The translations under genes were made by a program, and so were the position numbers. Source: Eurosta solidaginis (lineage: Eukaryota; Arthropoda; Insecta; Diptera; Tephritidae). Taken from it: a stretch of 64,000 bases of DNA. Positions 1 through 13,895 of the stretch are shown here, piece by piece. Position 1 is the first letter of the stretch, and every line of letters begins with the position of its first letter. The notes under the pieces are model-generated. The model was not told the DNA's origin. It worked only from the letters and a program-made list of their open reading frames with translations, and searched no databases. The DNA lies in the NCBI RefSeq assembly GCF_040869045.1, contig NC_090322.1:180543477-180607476 (forward strand), given 5' to 3'.

Positions 1-2966
1 CGAAATGGCTCCGAGGGGATCCACGATGGATCGCGAAAACCATACAGAAATGATTCCGGAAGGATTCCAAAATGATCCCGAAATAGTCCGGAATTGACCC
101 AGATGGGATCCCGCACAGATCCAGAAATTATCCCGGAAGGGTGCAAAAACTATCCCGGAAAAGTAACAAAAAATCCCGAAATGGCTCCTACGGCATCCCG
201 GACGGATCCAGAAATGATCTCGGAAGGGTCCCCAAATGATCCCAAAATGGTCCCGAAATGACCCTGATGGATCCGGCAAACCATCAAGAAATTATGCCGA
301 AAGGGTCCCAAAATGATCCCGAAATAATACAGAAAAAGTCACGAAACGACCCCTAGAGGATCCCCAAATGATCCCGTATTAGCCACGAAAAGGTCCCGAA
401 ATAACCCCGACGGGATCCGGGACAAATCCCGAAAACCATCCAGAAATGATGCTGGAAGGAATCCCAAATGATTCCGTAAAAGTCCCGCTTTGATTCCGAC
501 GGGATCCCGAACGGATATCGAAATCATCCAGAAGTGATGCCGGAAAGGTCCTCAAATGATCACCTAATAGTCCCGAAATGACCCTTAAGGGGTTATGGAC
601 GGATCCGATAAACCATCCAGAAATGATCCCGATATAGTCCCGAAGAAGTCCCGAAATGACCCTGACGGGATCTCGAACGCACCCCTAAATGACCCTGACG
701 GGATCCCGGACACATCCCGAAATCCATCCAGAAATGATCTTGGGAGGGACCCCAAATGATCCCGAAAAATTCCCGTAATGATTCCGAGGGGATCCTGATC
801 GGATACCGAAAACCATCCAGAAGTGATGCCGGAAAGGTCCTCAAATGATCTCCTAATACCAAAATGACCCTGACGGCATCCCGGACTGATCCCAAAATCC
901 ATCCAGAAATGATCTTGGGAAGGTCCCAAAATTATCCCGAAATAGTCTCGGAAAAGTTCAGAAATTACCCTGACGGGTTCCCGGACGAATCCTGAAAACC
1001 ATCCAGAAATGATGCCGGAAGAGCCCCCAAAATGATCCCGAAAAAGTCCCCAAATGACCCCGACGATATCCCGGACGGATCCCGAAAACCATCGAGAAAT
1101 GATGCCGGAAGAGCCCCCAAATGATCCCGAAAAAGTCCCCAAATGACCCCGACGATATCCCGGACGGATCCCGAAAACCATCCAGAAATGATGCCGGAAG
1201 AGCCCCCAAATGATCCCGAAAGAGTCCCCAAATGACCCCGACTATATCCCGGACGGATCCCGAAAACCATCCAGAAATGATGCCGGAAGAGCCCCCAAAT
1301 GATCCCGAAAAAGTCCCCAAATTACCCCGACGAGATCCCGCACGGATCCCGAAAACCATCCAGAAATGATGCCGGAAGAGCCCCAAATGATCCCGAAAAA
1401 GTCCCCAAATGACCCCGACATACTCCAGAAAAGGTTCCGAAATGGCTCCGAGGGAATCAACGACGGATCGCGAAAACCATACAGAAATGATTCCGGAAGG
1501 ATCCCAAAATGATCCCGAAATAGTCCGGAAATGACCCAGATGGGATCCCGCACAGATCCAGAAATGATCCCGGAAGGGTCCAAAAACTATCCCGGAAAAG
1601 TAACAAAAAATCCCGAAATGGCTCCTACGGCATCCCGGACGGATCCAGAAATGATCTCGGAAAGGTCCCCAAATGATCCCAAAATGGTCCCGAAATGACC
1701 CTGATGGATCCGGCAAACCATCAAGAAATTATGCCGGAAGGGTCCCCAAATTATCCCGAAATAAAACAGAAAAAGTCACGAAACGACCCCTAGAGGATCC
1801 CCAAATGATCCCGTATTAGCCCCAAAAAAGTCCCAAAATGACCCTGACGGGATCCCGAAAGGATTCCGAAAACAATACAAAAATGATGCCGGAAAGGTCC
1901 TCAAATGATCCCCTAATAGTCCCGAAATGACCGTGACGGGATCCCGACAACTATCCAGAAATGATGCCGAAAGGGTCCGCAAATGATCCCGTATTAGTCG
2001 AAAAAAAGTCCCGAAAGGACCACGACGGGATCCCGGACGAATCCCAAAAACCATCCAGAAATGATGCCGGTAGGTATCCCAAATGATCCCGAAATAGTCC
2101 CGAAATGACCTCGTCGGCATCCCGGACGGATCCCGAAAATTATCCAGAAATGATGCCGGAAAGGTTCCCAAATGATCCCCTAATAGTCCCGAAATTACCC
2201 TAATGGGATCCCGGACGGATCCCGAAAACCATCCAGAAATGATGCCGAAAGGCTTCCCAAATGATCCCGTATTAGTCGCGAAAAAGTCCCGAAATGACCC
2301 CGACGGGATCCCGGACGGATCCCGAAAACCATCCAGAAATGATGCCGAAAGGGTTCCCAAATGATCCCGTATTAGTCGCGAAAAAGTCCCGAAATGACCC
2401 CGACGGGATCCCGAACGGATCCCGAAAACCATCCAGAAATGGTGCCGGATGAGCCCCAAAATGATCCCGCAAAAGTCCCCAAATGACCCCGACGAGATCC
2501 CGGACGGATCCCGAAAACCATCCAGAAATGATGCCGGAAGAGCCCCAAAATGATCCCGAAAAAGTCCCCAAATGACCCCGACGATATCCCGGACGGATCC
2601 CGAAAATTATCCAGAAATGATGCCGGAAGAGCCCTCAAATGATCCCGAAAAAGTCCCCATATGACCCCGACGAGATCCCGCACGGATCCCAAAAACCATC
2701 CAGAAATGATGCCGGAAGGGTCCTCAAATGATCGCGAAATAGTCCCGAAATGATTCCGGAATAGTCCCGAAAATGTTCCAAAATAACCCCGACGGGATCC
2801 CGGACGGATCCCGTAAACTATACAGAAATGATCCCGGAAGGGTCCCAAAATGATCCCGAAATAGTCCCGAAAAAGTCCCGAAATTACCCCGGCGTAATCC
2901 CGGACCGATCCCGAAAACCATCCAGAAATGATCCCGGAAGGGTCTCGATATGACCCTTACGGGATT
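1..2966 (-). repeat. 89-bp minisatellite array of copy M4
   Basis: Tandem GATC-rich units, read on the minus strand as CATTTCTGGATGGTTTTCGG followed by GATCCGTCCGGGATCCCGTC and so on. Unit variants (CTTCCGGCATC, CTAATACGGGATC, CTATTAGGGGATC types) follow a fixed order shared with other copies, so the array is inherited as a block. The left boundary is the window edge. Confidence 0.95.
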
Positions 2967-3782
2967 ACAAATAAGGTGAAGCTAATTATAAAACCATGTT
3001 AATAAGGCAGCAGGCGCATTGGAGCGAATAAAAAGTTAGATAGAAACATACAGGTAAAGCTAATAAAAGCGTGCTAATAAAAACAATTGATGGAGGGCGG
3101 ATGGCGGGAGTAGAGGAGAGGACCACTGATCGTTCCTCCAAAATTGTCTATATCTCGTTCTGTATGTACCAGATACCAAAAACTATTGATTTAGGAGAAA
3201 ATTTAGATTGAGTTATAACAATTTATGGATTTTACACCAGAGGGGGAGATAAAGGGGGACGGGCGGAGGGTGGCACTGCTTACTTTGTAAGCCCTCGACT
3301 TATTTGACCCCTCGAGTCTGTGATATTGGTGAAGGCCAGTATACGTAAAGTTATAATGTGTAAAAATTATGAAAAATAATTTCTCGAAGGGGTCGTGGGA
3401 CCCCCACCCCTCTTTCCATGTTCGAAAAAAATTTCGCTAGTAGACTACTGTCTGTGTCCCAAATTTCATCAAAATCCGTGTAGCCATTCTGGCGTTATTC
3501 AGTCGCAAAGACGAAAAAATATAATAATTAAATTATAACTGTTCCTAGGGGGCGGGGACCACGCCCCTTTTGAAAAATATATAGCTAGTAGATCCTTCTA
3601 GACTATTGGCTATATGTGTGCAAAATTTCATCCAAATCGGTCCAGCCGTTCTTGCGTTATTGAGTCACAAAGACAAACGTCTGGACAAACATCCAAACAT
3701 CCAAACATCCAAACATCCAAACATCTAAACATCCAAACATCCAAACATCTTCCAATCCAAACTTTGCCATTTATAATATATA
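1..3782 (-). mobile_element. Helitron-like copy M4 (3' part cut by window edge)
   Basis: The 5' end is at 3782 and the copy runs leftward off the window, so its tail is not seen. The octamer run (here CCAAACAT on the plus strand) is at about 3677-3755, the leader extends to 2967, and the minisatellite fills 1-2966. It shares private variants with copy P6 (45539-49632): one 252-codon and one 62-codon translated stretch are identical and equally spaced. It differs from P6 by roughly two to three extra 89-bp units near 2450-2700. Family assignment rests on the termini seen in sibling copies. Confidence 0.68.
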
Positions 3783-6700
3783 CTAGCCTTTACCCGCGGC
3801 CCCGTCCGCAAGGAGAAAATGAAATATGTGGGCTATTCACGTTAGCCTGCTTATAAAGTTATCTGCTTAAAATTTTTTTTCTGTCTAATGCATTTTATTT
3901 TTGTAATTGAGTAAAAAAAATAACTTTATGAGCTGATAACCTGATAGGATCCCAAAATGATAACGAAATTATCCAGAAAAAGCCACGAAATGACCCCGAC
4001 GCTATCGCGGACGGATCCCGAAAACCATCCAGAAACGCCCCGGAAGTGTTTCCAAAAGTTCCCGAAGTAGTCCCAAAAAAACCCGAAATGACAACGACAC
4101 GATTGTAGACTTATCCAGATAACCACACAGAAATGATGCCTGAAGGGTACCAAATGATTCCGGAAGGATTCCAAAATGATCCCGAAATAGTCCGGAATTG
4201 ACCAGATGGCATCCCGCACAGATCCAGAAATGATCCCGGAAGGGTGCAAAAACTATCCCGGAAAAGTAAAAAAAAATCCCGAAATGGCTCCTACGGCATC
4301 CCGGACGGATCCAGAAATGATCTCGGAAGGGTCCCCAAATGATCCCAAAATGGTCCCGAAATGACCCTGATGGATCCGGCAAACCATCAAGAAATTATGC
4401 CGAAAGGGTCCCAAAATGATCCCGAAATAATACAGAAAAAGTCACGAAACGACCCCTAGAGGATCCCAAAATGATCCCGTATTAGCCCAGAAAAGGTCCC
4501 GAAATAACCCCGACGGGATCCCGGACAAATCCCGAAAACCATCCAGAAATGATGCCGGAAGGAATCCCAAATGATTCCGTAAAAGTCCCGCATTGATTCC
4601 GACGGGATCCCGAACGGATACCGAAAATCATCCAGAAGTGACGCCGGAAAGGTCCTCAAATGATCACCTAATAGTCCCGAAATGACCCTTAAGGGGTCAT
4701 GGACGGATCCCATAAACCATCCAGAAATGATCCCGATATATTCCCGAAGAAGTCCCGAAATGACCCTGACGGGATCTCGAACGCACCCCTAAATGACCCT
4801 GACGGGATCCCGGACAGATCCCGAAATCCATCCAGAAATCATCTTGGGAGGGACCCCAAATGATCGCGAAAAAGTCCCGCAATGATTCCGAGGGGATCCT
4901 GATCGGATACCGATAACCATCCAGAAGTGATGCCGGAAAGGTCCTCAAATGATCACCTAATACCAAAATGACCCTGACGGCATCCCGGACTGATCCCAAA
5001 ATCCATCCAGAAATGATCTTGGGAAGGTCCCAAAATTATCCCGAAATAGTCTCGGAAAAGTTCAGAAATTACCCTGACGGGTTCCCGGACGAATCCTGAA
5101 AGCCATCTCTAAATGATCCCGAAAAAGTCCCGAAATGACCCTGACTGGACCCCGAAAGGATCCCGAAAACTATCCAGAAATGATGCCGGAAATGTCCTCA
5201 AATGATCACCTAATAGTTCCGAAAAGACCCTGACGGGATCCCGAACGGATCCCGACAACTATCTAGAAATGATGCCGAAAGGGCCCGCAAATGATCCCGT
5301 ATTAGTCGAGAAAAAGTCCCGAAATGAACCCGACGGGATGCCGGACGAATCCCAAAAACCAGCCAGAAATGATGCCGGAAGGGACACCAAATGATCCCGA
5401 AAAAGTCCCGCAATAATTCCGACGGGATCCTGAGCGGATACCGAAAACCATCCAGAAGTGATGCCGAAAAGGTCCTCAAATGATCACCTAATAGTCCCAA
5501 AATGACCCTGACGGCATCCCGGACAGATCCCGAAATCCATCCAGAAATGATCTTGGGAGGGTCCCAAAATTATCCCGAAATAGTCTGGGAAAAGTTCAGA
5601 AATTACCCTGACGGATACCGGACGAATCCTGAAAACCAATCTTAAATGATGCCGAAAAAGTCCCGAAATGACCCTGATGGGACCCGGAAAGGATCCCGAA
5701 AACTAACCAGAAATGATGCCGGAAAGGTCCTCAAATGATCTCCCAATAGTTCCGAAAAGACCCTGACGGGATCCCGAACGGATCCCGACAACTATCCAGA
5801 AATGATACCGAAAGGGCCCGCAAATGATCCCGTATTAGTCGAGAAAAAGTCCCGAAATGACCCCGACGGGATGCCGGACGAATCCCAAAAACCATCCAGA
5901 AATGATTTTGGAAGGGACCCCAATGATCCCGAAAAAGTCCCGCAATTATTCCGACGGGAATCTGAACGGATACCGAAAACCATCCAGAAGTGATGCCGGA
6001 ACGGTCCTCAAATGCTCACCTAATAGTCCCAAAATGACCCTGAGGGCATCCCGGACAAATCCCGATATCCATCCAGAAATGATCTTGGGAAGGTCCCAAA
6101 ATGATCCCGAAATAGTCTCGGAAAAGTCCAGAAATTACCCTGACGGGTTCCCGGACGAATCCTGAAAGCCATCCTTAAATGATCCCGAAAAAGCCCCGAA
6201 ATGACCCTGACGGGATCCCGAAAGGATTCCAAAAACTATCCAGAAATGATGCCGGAAAGGTCCTCAAATGATCCCCTAATAGTTCCGAAATGACCGTGAT
6301 GGGATCCCGAACGGATCCCGACAACTATCCAGAAATTATGCCGAAAGGGTCCGCAAATGATCCCGTATTAGTCGAGAAAAAGTCCCGAAATGACCCCGAC
6401 GGGATCCCGGACGAATCCCAAAAACCATCCAGAAATGATGCCGGTAGGTATCCCAAATGATCCCGAAATAATCCCGAAATGACCTCGTCGGCATCCCGGA
6501 CGGATACCGAAAATTATCCAGAAATGATGCCGGAAAGGTCCACAAATGATCCCCTAATAGTCCCGAAATTACCCTGATGGGATCCCGGACGGATCCCGAA
6601 AACCATCCAGAAATGATGCCGGAAGAGCCCCCAAATGATCCCGAAAAAGTCCCCAAATGACCCCGACGATATCCCGGACGGATCCCGAAAACCATCCAGA

Positions 6701-9139
6701 AATGATGCCGGAAGAGCCCCCAAATGATCCCGAAAAAGTCCCCAAATGACCCCGACGAGATCCCGCACGGATCCCGAAAACCATCCAGAATTGATGCCGG
6801 AAGAGCCCCAAGTGATCCCGAAAAAGTCCCCAAATGACCCCGACATACTCCAGAAAAGGTTCCGAAATGGCTCCGAGGGAATCAACGACGGATCGCGAAA
6901 ACCATACAGAAATGATTCCGGAAGGATCCCAAAATGATCCCGAAATAGTCCGGAAATGACCCAGATGGGATCCCGCACAGATCCAGAAATGATCCCGGAA
7001 GGGTCCAAAAACTATCCCGGAAAAGTAACAAAAAATCCCGAAATGGCTCCTACGGCATCCCGGACAGATCCAGAAATGATCTCGGAAGGGTCCCCAAATG
7101 ATCCCAAAATGGTCCCAAAATGACTCTGATGGATCCGGCAAACCATCAAGAAATTATGCCGGAAGGGTCCCCAAATGATCCCGAAATAAAACAGAAAAAG
7201 TCACGAAACGACCCCTAGAGGATCCCCAAATGATCCCGTATTAGCCCCAAAAAGGTCCCAAAATAACCCTGACGGGATCCCGAAAGGATCCAGAAAACAA
7301 TACAGAAATGATGCCGGAAAGGTCCTCAAATGATCCCCTAATAGTCCCGAAATGACCGTGACGGGATCCCGTCAACTATCCAGAAATGATGCCGAAAGGG
7401 TCCGCAAATGATCCCGTATTAGTCGAAAAAAAGTCCCGAAAGGACCACGACGGGATCCCGGACGAATCCCAAAAACCATCCAGAAATGATGCCGGTAGGT
7501 ATCCCAAATGATCCCGAAATAGTCCCGAAATGACCTCGTCGGCATCCCGGACGGATCCCGAAAATTATCCAGAAATGATGCCGGAAAAGTTCCCAAATGA
7601 TCCCCTAATAGTTCCGAAATTACCCTAATGGGATCCCGGACGGATCCCGAAAACCATCCAGAAATGATGCCGAAAGGGTTCCCAAATGATCCCGTATTAG
7701 TCGCGAAAAAGTCCCGAAATGACCCCGACGGGATCCCGGACGGATCCCGAAAACCATCCAGAAATGATGCCGAAAGGGTTCCCAAATGATCCCGTATTAG
7801 TCGCGAAAAAGTCCCGAAATGACCCCGACGGGATCCCGGACGGATCCCGAAAACCATCCAGAAATGATGCCGGATGAGCCCCCAAATGATCCCGAAAAAG
7901 TCCCCAAATGACCCCGACGATATCCCGGGCGGATCCCGAAAACCATCCAGAAATGATGCCGGAAGAGCCCTCAAATGATCCCGAAAAAGTCCCCATATGA
8001 CCCCGACGAGATCCCGCACGGATCCCGAAAACCATCCAGAAATGATGCCGGAAGGGTCCCCAAATGATCGCGAAATAGACCCGAAATGATTCCGGAATAG
8101 TCCCGAAAATGTTCCAAAATAACCCCGACGGGATCCCGGACGGATCCCGTAAACTATACAGAAATGATCCCGGAAGGGTCCCAAAATGATCCCGAAATAG
8201 TCCCGAAAAAGTCCCGAAATTACCCCGGCGTAATCCCGGACCGATCCCGAAAACCATCCAGAAATGTTCCCGGAAGGGTCTCGATATGACCCTTACGGGA
8301 TTACAAATAAGGTGAAGCTAATTATAAAACCATGTTAATAAGGCAGCAGGCGCATTAGAGCGAATAAAAAGTTAGATAGAAACATACAGGTAAAGCTAAT
8401 AAAAGCGTGCTAATAAAAACAATTGATGGAGGGCGGATGGCGGGAGTAGAGGAGAGGACCACTGATCGTTCCTCCAAAATTGTCTAGATCTCGTTCTGTA
8501 TGTACCAGATACCAAAAACTATTGATTTAGGAGAAAATTCAGATTGAGTTATAACAATTTATGGATTTTACATCAGAGGGGGAGATAAAGGGGGGCGGGC
8601 GGAAGGTGTCACTGCTTACTTTGTAAGCCCTCGACTTATTTGACCCCTTGAGTCTGTGATATTGGTGAAGGCCAGTACACGTAAAGTTATAATGTGTAAA
8701 AATTATGAAAAATAATTTCTCGAAGGGTCGTGGGACCCCCACCCCTCTTTCCATGTTCGAAAAAAATTTCGCTAGTAGACTACTGTCTGTGTCCCAAATT
8801 TCATCAAAATCCGTGTAGCCATTCTGGCGTGATTCAGTCGCAAAGACGAAAAAATATAATAATTAAATTATAACTGTTCCTAGGGGGCGGGGAGCACGCC
8901 CCTTTTGAAAAATATATAGCTAGTAGATCCTTCTAGACTATTGGCTATATGTGTGCAAAATTTCATCCAAATCGGTCAAGCCGTTCTTGCGTTATTGAGT
9001 CACAAAGACAAACGTCTGGACAAACATCCAAACATCCAAACATCCAAACATCCAAACATCCAAACATCCAAACATCCAAACATCTAAACATCCAAACATC
9101 CAAACATCTTAACATCCAAACTTTCCCATTTATAATATA
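3783..9139 (-). mobile_element. Helitron-like copy M3
   Basis: Complete copy of 5357 bp. The 3' terminal CTAG is at 3783-3786, preceded on the minus strand by the GCGG/CCGC hairpin tail. The 5' end abuts the CTAG of copy M2 at 9140. The octamer run is at about 9024-9120. The tail is the A subtype (it reads CATATTTCATTTTCTCC on the minus strand). The 5' leader carries the 71-codon open stretch discussed under rejected items. Confidence 0.72.
3941..8301 (-). repeat. 89-bp minisatellite array of copy M3
   Basis: About 4.4 kb of 89-bp units bounded by the GATAACCTGATAGGATCC tail junction on the left and CTTACGGGATTACAAATAAG on the right. Near 4150 a segment has been lost compared with M1, which fuses two unit types. 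Confidence 0.95.
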
Positions 9140-12100
9140 CTAGCCTTTACCCGCGGCCCCGTCCGCAAGGAGAAAATGAAATATGTGGGCTATTCACGTT
9201 AGCCTGCTTATAAAGTTATCTGTTTAAAATTTTTTTTCTGTCTAATGCATTTTATTTTTGTAATTGAGTAAAAAAAAGAACTTTATGAGCTGATAACCTG
9301 ATAGGATCCAAAATGATAACGAAATTATCCAGAAAAAGCCACGAAATTACCCCGACGCTGTCGCGGACGGATCCCGAAAACCATCCAGAAACGCCACGGA
9401 AGTGTTTCCAAAAGTTCCCGAAGTAGTCCCAAAAAAACCCGAAATGACAACGACACGATTCTAGACTTATCCAGATAACCACACAGAAATGATGCCTGAA
9501 GGGTACCAAATTGATCCCGAAATAGTCCCGAAAAAGTTCCGAAATTACCCTGACGGGCTCCCGGACGGATCTCAGAAACCATCCAGGAAGGGTCCCTAAA
9601 TTATCCCGACTAACTCCAGAAAAAGTTCCGAAATGGCTCCGAGGGGATCCACGATGGATCGCGAAAACCATACAGAAATGATTCCGGAAGGATTCCAAAA
9701 TGATCCCGAAATAGTCCGGAATTGACCCAGATGGGATCCCGCACAGATCCAGAAATGATCCCGGAAGGGTGCAAAAACTATCCCGGAAAAGTAACAAAAA
9801 ATCCCGAAATGGCTACTACGGCATCCCGGACGGATCCAGAAATGATCTCGGAAGGGTTCCCAAATGATCCCAAAATGGTCCCGAAATGACCCTGATGGAT
9901 CCGGCAAACCATCCAGATATTATGCCGAAAGGGTCCCAAAATGATCCCGAAATAATATAGAAAAAGTCACGAAACGACCCCTAGAGGATCCCCAAATGAT
10001 CCCGTATTAGCCCCGAAAAGGTCCCGAAATAACCCCGACGGGATCCCGGACAAATCCCGAAAACCATCCAGAAATGATGCCGGAAGGAATCCCAAATGAT
10101 TCCGTAAAAGTCCCGCATTGATTCCGACGGGATCTCGAACGGATACCGAAAATCATCCAGAAGTGACGCCGGAAAGGTCCTCAAATGATCACCTAATAGT
10201 CCCGAAATGACCCTTAATGGGTCATGGACGGATCCCATAAACCATCCAGAAATGATCCCGATATATTCCCGAAGAAGTCCCGAAATGACCCTGACGGGAT
10301 CTCGAACGCACCCCTAAATGACCCTGACGAGATCCCGGACAGATCCCGAAATCCATCCAGAAATGATCTTGGGAGGGACCCCAAATGATCCCGAAAAAGT
10401 CCCGCAATGATTCCGAGGGGATCCTGATCGGATACCGATAACCATCCAGAAGTGATGCCGGAAAGGTCCTCAAATGATCACCTAATACCAAAATGACCCT
10501 GACGGCATCCCGGACTGATCCCAAAATCCATCCAGAAAAGATCTTGGGAAGGTCCCAAAATTATCCCGAAATAGTCTCGGAAAAGTTCAGATATTACCCT
10601 GACGGGTTCCCGGACGAATCCTGAAAGCCATCTCTAAATGATCCCGAAAAAGTCCCGAAATGACCCTGACTGGACCCCGAAAGGATCCCGAAAACTATCC
10701 AGAAATGATGCCGGAAATGTCCTCAAATGATCACCTAATCGTTCCGAAAAGACCCTGACGGGATCCCGAACGGCTCCCGACAACTATCCACAAATGATAC
10801 CGAAAGGGCCCGCAAATGATCCCGTATTAGTCGAGAAAAAGTCCCGAAATGACCCCGACGGGATGCCGGACGAATCCCAAAAACCATCCAGAAATGATTT
10901 TGGAAGGACCCCAATGATCCCGAAAAAGTCCCGCAATTATTCCGACGGGAATCTGAACGGATACCGAAAACCATCCAGAAGTGATGCCGGAACGGTCCTC
11001 AAATGCTCACCTAATAATCCCAAAATGACCCTGAGGGCATCCCGGACAAATCCCGAAATCCATCCAGAAATGATCTTGGGAAGGTCCCAAAATGATCCCG
11101 AAATAGTCTCGGAAAAGTCCAGAAATTACCCTGACGGGTTCCCGGACGAATCCTGAAAGCCATCCTTAAATGATCCCGAAAAAGCCCCGAAATGACCCTG
11201 ACGGGATCCCGAAAGGATTCCAAAAACTATCCAGAAATGATGCCGGAAAGGTCCTCAAATGATCCCCTAATAGTTCCGAAATGACCGTGACGGGATCCCG
11301 AACGGATCCCGACAACTATCCAGAAATTATGCCGAAAGGGTCCGCAAATGATCCCGTATTAGTCGAGAAAAAGTCCCGAAATGACCCCGACGGGATCCCG
11401 GACGAATCCCAAAAACCATCCAGAAATGATGCCGGTAGGTATCCCAAATGATCCCGAAATAATCCCGAAATGACCTCGTCGGCATCCCGAACGGATACCG
11501 AAAATTATCCAGAAATGATGCCGGAAAGGTCCACAAATGATCCCCTAATAGTCCCGAAATTACCCTGATGGGATCCCGGACGGATCCCGAAAACCATCCA
11601 GAAATGATGCCGGAAGAGCCCCCAAATGATCCCGAAAAAGTCCCCAAATGACCCCGACGATATCCCGGACGGATCCCGAAAACCATCCAGAAATGATGCC
11701 GGAAGAGCCCCCAAATTATCCCGAAAAAGTCCCCAAATGACCCCGACGAGATCCCGCACGGATCCCGAAAACCATCCAGAAATGATGCCGGAAGAGCCCC
11801 AAATGATCTCGAAAAAGTCCCCAAATGACGCCGACATACTCCAGAAAAGGTTCCGAAATGGCTCCGAGGGAATCAACGACGGATCGCGAAAACCATACAG
11901 AAATGATTCCGGAAGGATCCCAAAATGATCCCGAAATAGTCCGGAAATGACCCAGATGGGATCCCGCACAGATCCAGAAATGATCCCGGAAGGGTCCAAA
12001 AACTATCCCGGAAAAGTAACAAAAAATCCCGAAATGGCTCCTACGGCATCCCGGACGGATCCAGAAATGATCTCGGAAGGGTCCCCAAATGATACCAAAA

Positions 12101-13895
12101 TGGTCCCGAAATGGCCCTGATGGATCCGGCAAACCATCAAGAAATTATGCCGGAAGGGTCCCCAAATGATCCCGAAATAAAACAGAAAAAGTCACGAAAC
12201 GACCCCTAGAGGATCCCCAAATGATCCCGTATTAGCCCCAAAAAAGTCCCAAAATGACACTGACGGGATCCCGAAAGGATTCCGAAAACAATACAGAAAT
12301 TATGCCGGAAAGGTCCTCAAATGATCCCCTAATAGTCCCGAAATGACCGTGACGGGATCCCGACAACTATCCAGAAATGATGCCGAAAGGGTTCCCAAAT
12401 GATCCCGTATTAGTCGCGAAAAAGTCCCGAAATGACCCCGACGGGATCCCGGACGGATCCCGAAAACCATCCAGAAATGATGCCGAAAGGGTTCCCAAAT
12501 GATCCCGTATTAGTCGCGAAAAAGTCCCGAAATGACCCCGACGGGATCCCGGACGGATCCCGAAAACCATCCAGAAATGATGCCGGATGAGCCCCAAAAT
12601 GATCCGGAAAAAGTCCCCAAATGACCCCGACGAGATCCCGGACGGAGCCCGAAAACCATCCAGAAATGATGCCGGAAGAGCCCCCAAATGATCCCGAAAA
12701 AGTCCCCAAATGACCCCGACGATATCCCGGACGGATCCCGAAAACCATCCAGAAATGATGCCGGAAGAGCCCACAAATGATCCCGAAAAAGTCCCCATAT
12801 GACCCCGACGAGATCCCGCACGGATCCCGAAAACCATCCAGAAATGATGCCGGAAGGGTCCCCAAATGATCGCGAAATAGTCCCGAAATGATTCCGGAAT
12901 AGTCCCGAAAATGTTCCAAAATAACCCCGACGGGATCCCGGACGCATCCCGTAAACTATACAGAAATGATCCCGGAAGGGTCCCAAAATGATCCCGAAAT
13001 AGTCCCGAAAAAGTCCCGAAATTACCCCGGCGTAATCCCGGACCGATCCCGAAAACCATCCAGAAATGATCCCGGAAGGGTCTCGATATGACCCTTACGG
13101 GATCACAAATAAGGTGAAGCTAATTATAAAACCATGTTAATAAGGCAGCAGGCGCATTGGAGCGAATAAAAAGTTTGATAGAAACATACAGGTAAAGCTA
13201 ATAGAAGCGTGCTAATAAAAACAATTGATGGAGGGCGGATGGCGGGAGTAGAGGAGAGGACCACTGATCGTTCCTCCAAAATTGTCTAGATCTCGTTCTG
13301 TATGTACCAGATACCAAAAACTATTGATTTAGGAGAAAATTTAGATTGAGTTATAACAATTTATGGATTTTACACCAGAGGGGGAGATAAAGGGGGGCGG
13401 GGGGAGAGTGTCACTGCTTACTTTGTAAGCCCTCGACTTATTTGACCCCTTGAGTCTGTGATATTGGTGAAGGCCAGTATACGTAAAGTTATAATGTGTA
13501 AAAATTATGAAAAATAATTTCTCGAAGGGTCGTGGGACCGCCACCCCTCTTTCCATGTTCGAAAAAAATTTCGCTAGTAGACTACTGTCTGTGTCCCAAA
13601 TTTCATCAAAATCCGTGTAGCCATTCTGGCGTGATTCAGTCGCAAAGACGAAACAATATAATAATTAAATTATAACTGTTCCTAGGGGGCGGGGACCACG
13701 CCCCTTTTGAAAAATATATAGCTAGTAGATCCTTCTAGACTATTGGCTATATGTGTGCAAAATTTCATCCAAATCGGTCCAGCCGTTCTTGCGTTATTGA
13801 GTCACAAAGACAAACGTCTGGACAAACATCCAAACATCCAAACATCCAAACATCCAAACATCTTCACATCCAAACTTTGCCATTTATAATATATA
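9140..13895 (-). mobile_element. Helitron-like copy M2
   Basis: Complete copy of 4756 bp with CTAG at 9140-9143 and its 5' end against copy M1 at 13896. The octamer run is short (about 13827-13875). The tail is subtype A. The leader is nearly identical to that of M3. Confidence 0.72.
9299..13102 (-). repeat. 89-bp minisatellite array of copy M2
   Basis: About 3.8 kb of 89-bp units in the same variant order as M3 and P1-P4. It lacks about 0.55 kb compared with M3, consistent with loss of several units by unequal exchange. Confidence 0.95.
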
